Assembly: GCA_031258335.1 (NCBI GenBank)
Contig: JAIRMY010000051.1
Coordinates: forward strand, 1-6,669
Direction of reading: 5' to 3'
DNA length: 6,669 nucleotides
Source: Spirochaetaceae bacterium
GTDB taxonomy: Bacteria > Spirochaetota > Spirochaetia > Treponematales > Breznakiellaceae
Positions within the stretch are counted from its first letter, which is position 1, and each line of letters begins with the position of its first letter. Positions 5,608 to 6,669 of this stretch are shown here, piece after piece. The notes below the pieces were generated by a model. It made no database searches and was not told the DNA's origin. It saw nothing but the letters and a program-made list of their open reading frames with translations. The position numbers and the translations under genes were made by a program.

Positions 5608-6450
5608 ATGAAACCCCAATATTCCGCATTATTGATATGTCTTTTTGCCCTGTCCGCTTTCTCTTGCCGGAGCATTGCAGGACTCCTGGATAAGGCAGGC
5701 AATGTCGTGGATGGTTCGGCCTTTGACAAAAAGAAAGTTACTACGTACAAGATTGATGAAACCATTACCTTTCGCGTTTTTTCCACAAGAGAAGGCGAAA
5801 ACCATAGTGAATTTACGCTAAAAACCATTCCGTACCTGAAATTCTACGGTACGGCACCGGATGAAAACGGTATTTTTTCTATTTCCCGCGTGCATTTTTT
5901 ATTTGGCAGCACATACGGCTGGCTGGAAGGAGATATAGACGCGTCCGCCACGGGTAACTTCGTGGAAAACGGCTCGTCAACGGTGTATTTTTTTGTCAAA
6001 ACTCCTATTGTTATTGGTGAAATAACCAGTGGCGGGATAAGAAACCGCGGCAGGCGGATTTACGGCGAGCCTGCGCTTACCGAGCTTAGGGGACGGTGGG
6101 AACGTATAGCGGCCGCCGTTTCATGGATGAGGATGCAGCCTGAGCATCTACCCGATGACACCTTGAAACCACAAAAGGATTTTGAAAATTACTGGCAGCC
6201 TATACTTTTTCCCGAAACGGTAAGGGCAAAACTGCGCCCGCCAAGCTATACCGCTCTCGGAACCGGCGCAAAAGACTATGCCTACGGCGCGGGTATAAGA
6301 TGGAACGCCGCCTACACAAGGGAACTTTTACCGGAACAACTGCGCCCCCTAAGAGACAACGGCAGCCTGTTCCGCGACTGGGAAGAGTCCGTGGAATGGT
6401 TCTATGTCTGGTACTACCGGAGCGCCATAGAAACCCTGCTGGGGAACTGA
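5608..6450 (+). CDS. Putative spirochaetal lipoprotein, function unknown
   Basis: The 280-residue product starts with a short n-region with Lys2, a hydrophobic core (ALLICLFALSAF) and an AFSC lipobox with Cys20, a lipobox style common in spirochaetes. It should therefore be exported and lipid-anchored. I do not recognise the mature part. Residues about 45-150 look beta-rich, with alternating aromatic and charged residues (ITFRVF, LKFYGT, VHFLFGSTYGWLEGDI, STVYFFVKTPIVIG). Residues about 160-280 are more helical and rich in Trp, Tyr and Arg, ending in WFYVWYYRSAIETLL. No catalytic motif, membrane segment or repeat was found. The gene lies 70 nt after rsmG and 106 nt before purA on the same strand. 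No good Shine-Dalgarno precedes the ATG; a weak promoter-like pair (CTGACT at 5565, 15 bp, TATAAC at 5586) would give a very short leader. It may be co-transcribed with rsmG. Confidence 0.82.
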   Translation: MKPQYSALLICLFALSAFSCRSIAGLLDKAGNVVDGSAFDKKKVTTYKIDETITFRVFSTREGENHSEFTLKTIPYLKFYGTAPDENGIFSISRVHFLFGSTYGWLEGDIDASATGNFVENGSSTVYFFVKTPIVIGEITSGGIRNRGRRIYGEPALTELRGRWERIAAAVSWMRMQPEHLPDDTLKPQKDFENYWQPILFPETVRAKLRPPSYTALGTGAKDYAYGAGIRWNAAYTRELLPEQLRPLRDNGSLFRDWEESVEWFYVWYYRSAIETLLGN

Positions 6451-6520
6451 AAATGAGAGGATAACAGTCAGTCCGTCATGTCTGTGCGGAAGGCGGAATC
6501 CCCCTAAAAAAACGGACGGC

Positions 6521-6549
6521 TTAACAGGAACAAAATAAAACACTACACT
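6521..6549 (+). promoter_or_regulatory. Candidate purA promoter, -35 TTAACA / -10 TACACT
   Basis: TTAACA (6521-6526, 5 of 6 to consensus) and TACACT (6544-6549, 4 of 6) are separated by 17 bp. The -10 ends 7 nt before the purA ATG, so the expected start of transcription is at or one base from the start codon. The layout and the -10 form TACA(C/G)T mirror those before gltX, and here too no Shine-Dalgarno is present. Confidence 0.4.
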
Positions 6550-6556
6550 AAAACCT

Positions 6557-6669
6557 ATGAAAATTGTCGTTATAGGGGCGCAGTGGGGGGACGAGGGTAA
6601 AGGGAAAATCGTTGACTACCTTGCGGGAGAGGCAGACATAATAGTTCGGTTTTCCGGCGGGGCCAATGC
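6557..6669 (+). CDS. purA: Adenylosuccinate synthetase, N-terminal fragment cut by the window edge
   Basis: Catalyses the GTP-dependent joining of IMP and aspartate to adenylosuccinate, the first committed step of AMP synthesis, in the cytoplasm. The visible 37 codons begin MKIVVIGAQWGDEGKGKIVD, which is the family's N-terminal nucleotide-binding signature: the Asp of WGDEGKGK (D12) corresponds to the catalytic Asp13 of E. coli and the Gly/Lys-rich loop binds GTP and IMP phosphate. Further on, IIVRFSGGAN matches the conserved VVRxxGGxNAGHT block, cut off by the edge. The ATG at 6557 is supported because the family begins just before the first beta strand; there is no usable Shine-Dalgarno upstream. 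The remaining approximately 390 residues usual for the family lie beyond the window. Confidence 0.97.
   Translation, partial: MKIVVIGAQWGDEGKGKIVDYLAGEADIIVRFSGGAN

Noticed and set aside
6471..6517. Inverted repeat GTCCGT / ACGGAC between the lipoprotein and purA
   Set aside because: The 6-bp arms are separated by 35 nt and no T-run follows on the plus strand, so neither a terminator nor an attenuator is supported.
6349..6543. Minus-strand frame of 64 codons between the lipoprotein and purA
   Set aside because: Half of it is antisense to the conserved-looking end of the lipoprotein; no ribosome binding site or family resemblance.

Overview
The window looks like a chromosomal segment of a spirochaete, most likely a Treponema with moderate GC of the termite-gut type. 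This is inferred from the style of the two lipoproteins, from an N-terminal CsgG/TolB-like lipoprotein with a helical segment that I associate with Treponema paralogues, and from the QHIGG version of the GluRS signature. No search could be run. No mobile element, CRISPR array, tRNA or rRNA was seen.

Layout. (1) Positions 1-2043, minus strand: a large multi-domain lipoprotein whose C-terminus lies beyond the left edge. It is open for 681 codons and contains eleven tandem five-residue Gly-Tyr-type units. (2) 2044-2219: a divergent intergenic region. (3) 2220-3689, plus: gltX, glutamyl-tRNA synthetase, with a TTGACA-N17-TACAGT promoter ending only 6 nt before its ATG, which suggests a leaderless mRNA. 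(4) 3690-3951: an AT-rich regulatory region holding a possible gltX terminator, several dyads and a very good sigma-54-type -24/-12 promoter. (5) 3952-4803, plus: a 283-residue alternative sigma factor of the sigma-70 family. (6) 4788-5537, plus: rsmG (16S rRNA m7G methyltransferase), overlapping the sigma gene by 16 nt and carrying an imperfect 48-bp tandem duplication in its 5' end. (7) 5608-6450, plus: an unrecognised lipoprotein. (8) 6557 to the right edge, plus: the first 37 codons of purA, adenylosuccinate synthetase, again with a promoter-like element ending 7 nt before the ATG.

How it may work together. Housekeeping genes for translation and purine synthesis flank a small regulatory unit. 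The most interesting reading is a two-tier sigma cascade: RpoN with an enhancer-binding activator would switch on the sigma gene at 3952, much as RpoN drives rpoS in Borrelia. rsmG would be carried along by overlap and translational coupling. A second theme is start-site architecture. The sigma gene has a classical GGGAGG ribosome binding site, whereas gltX and purA have none and instead have promoter elements placed so that transcription would start at or next to the A of the ATG.
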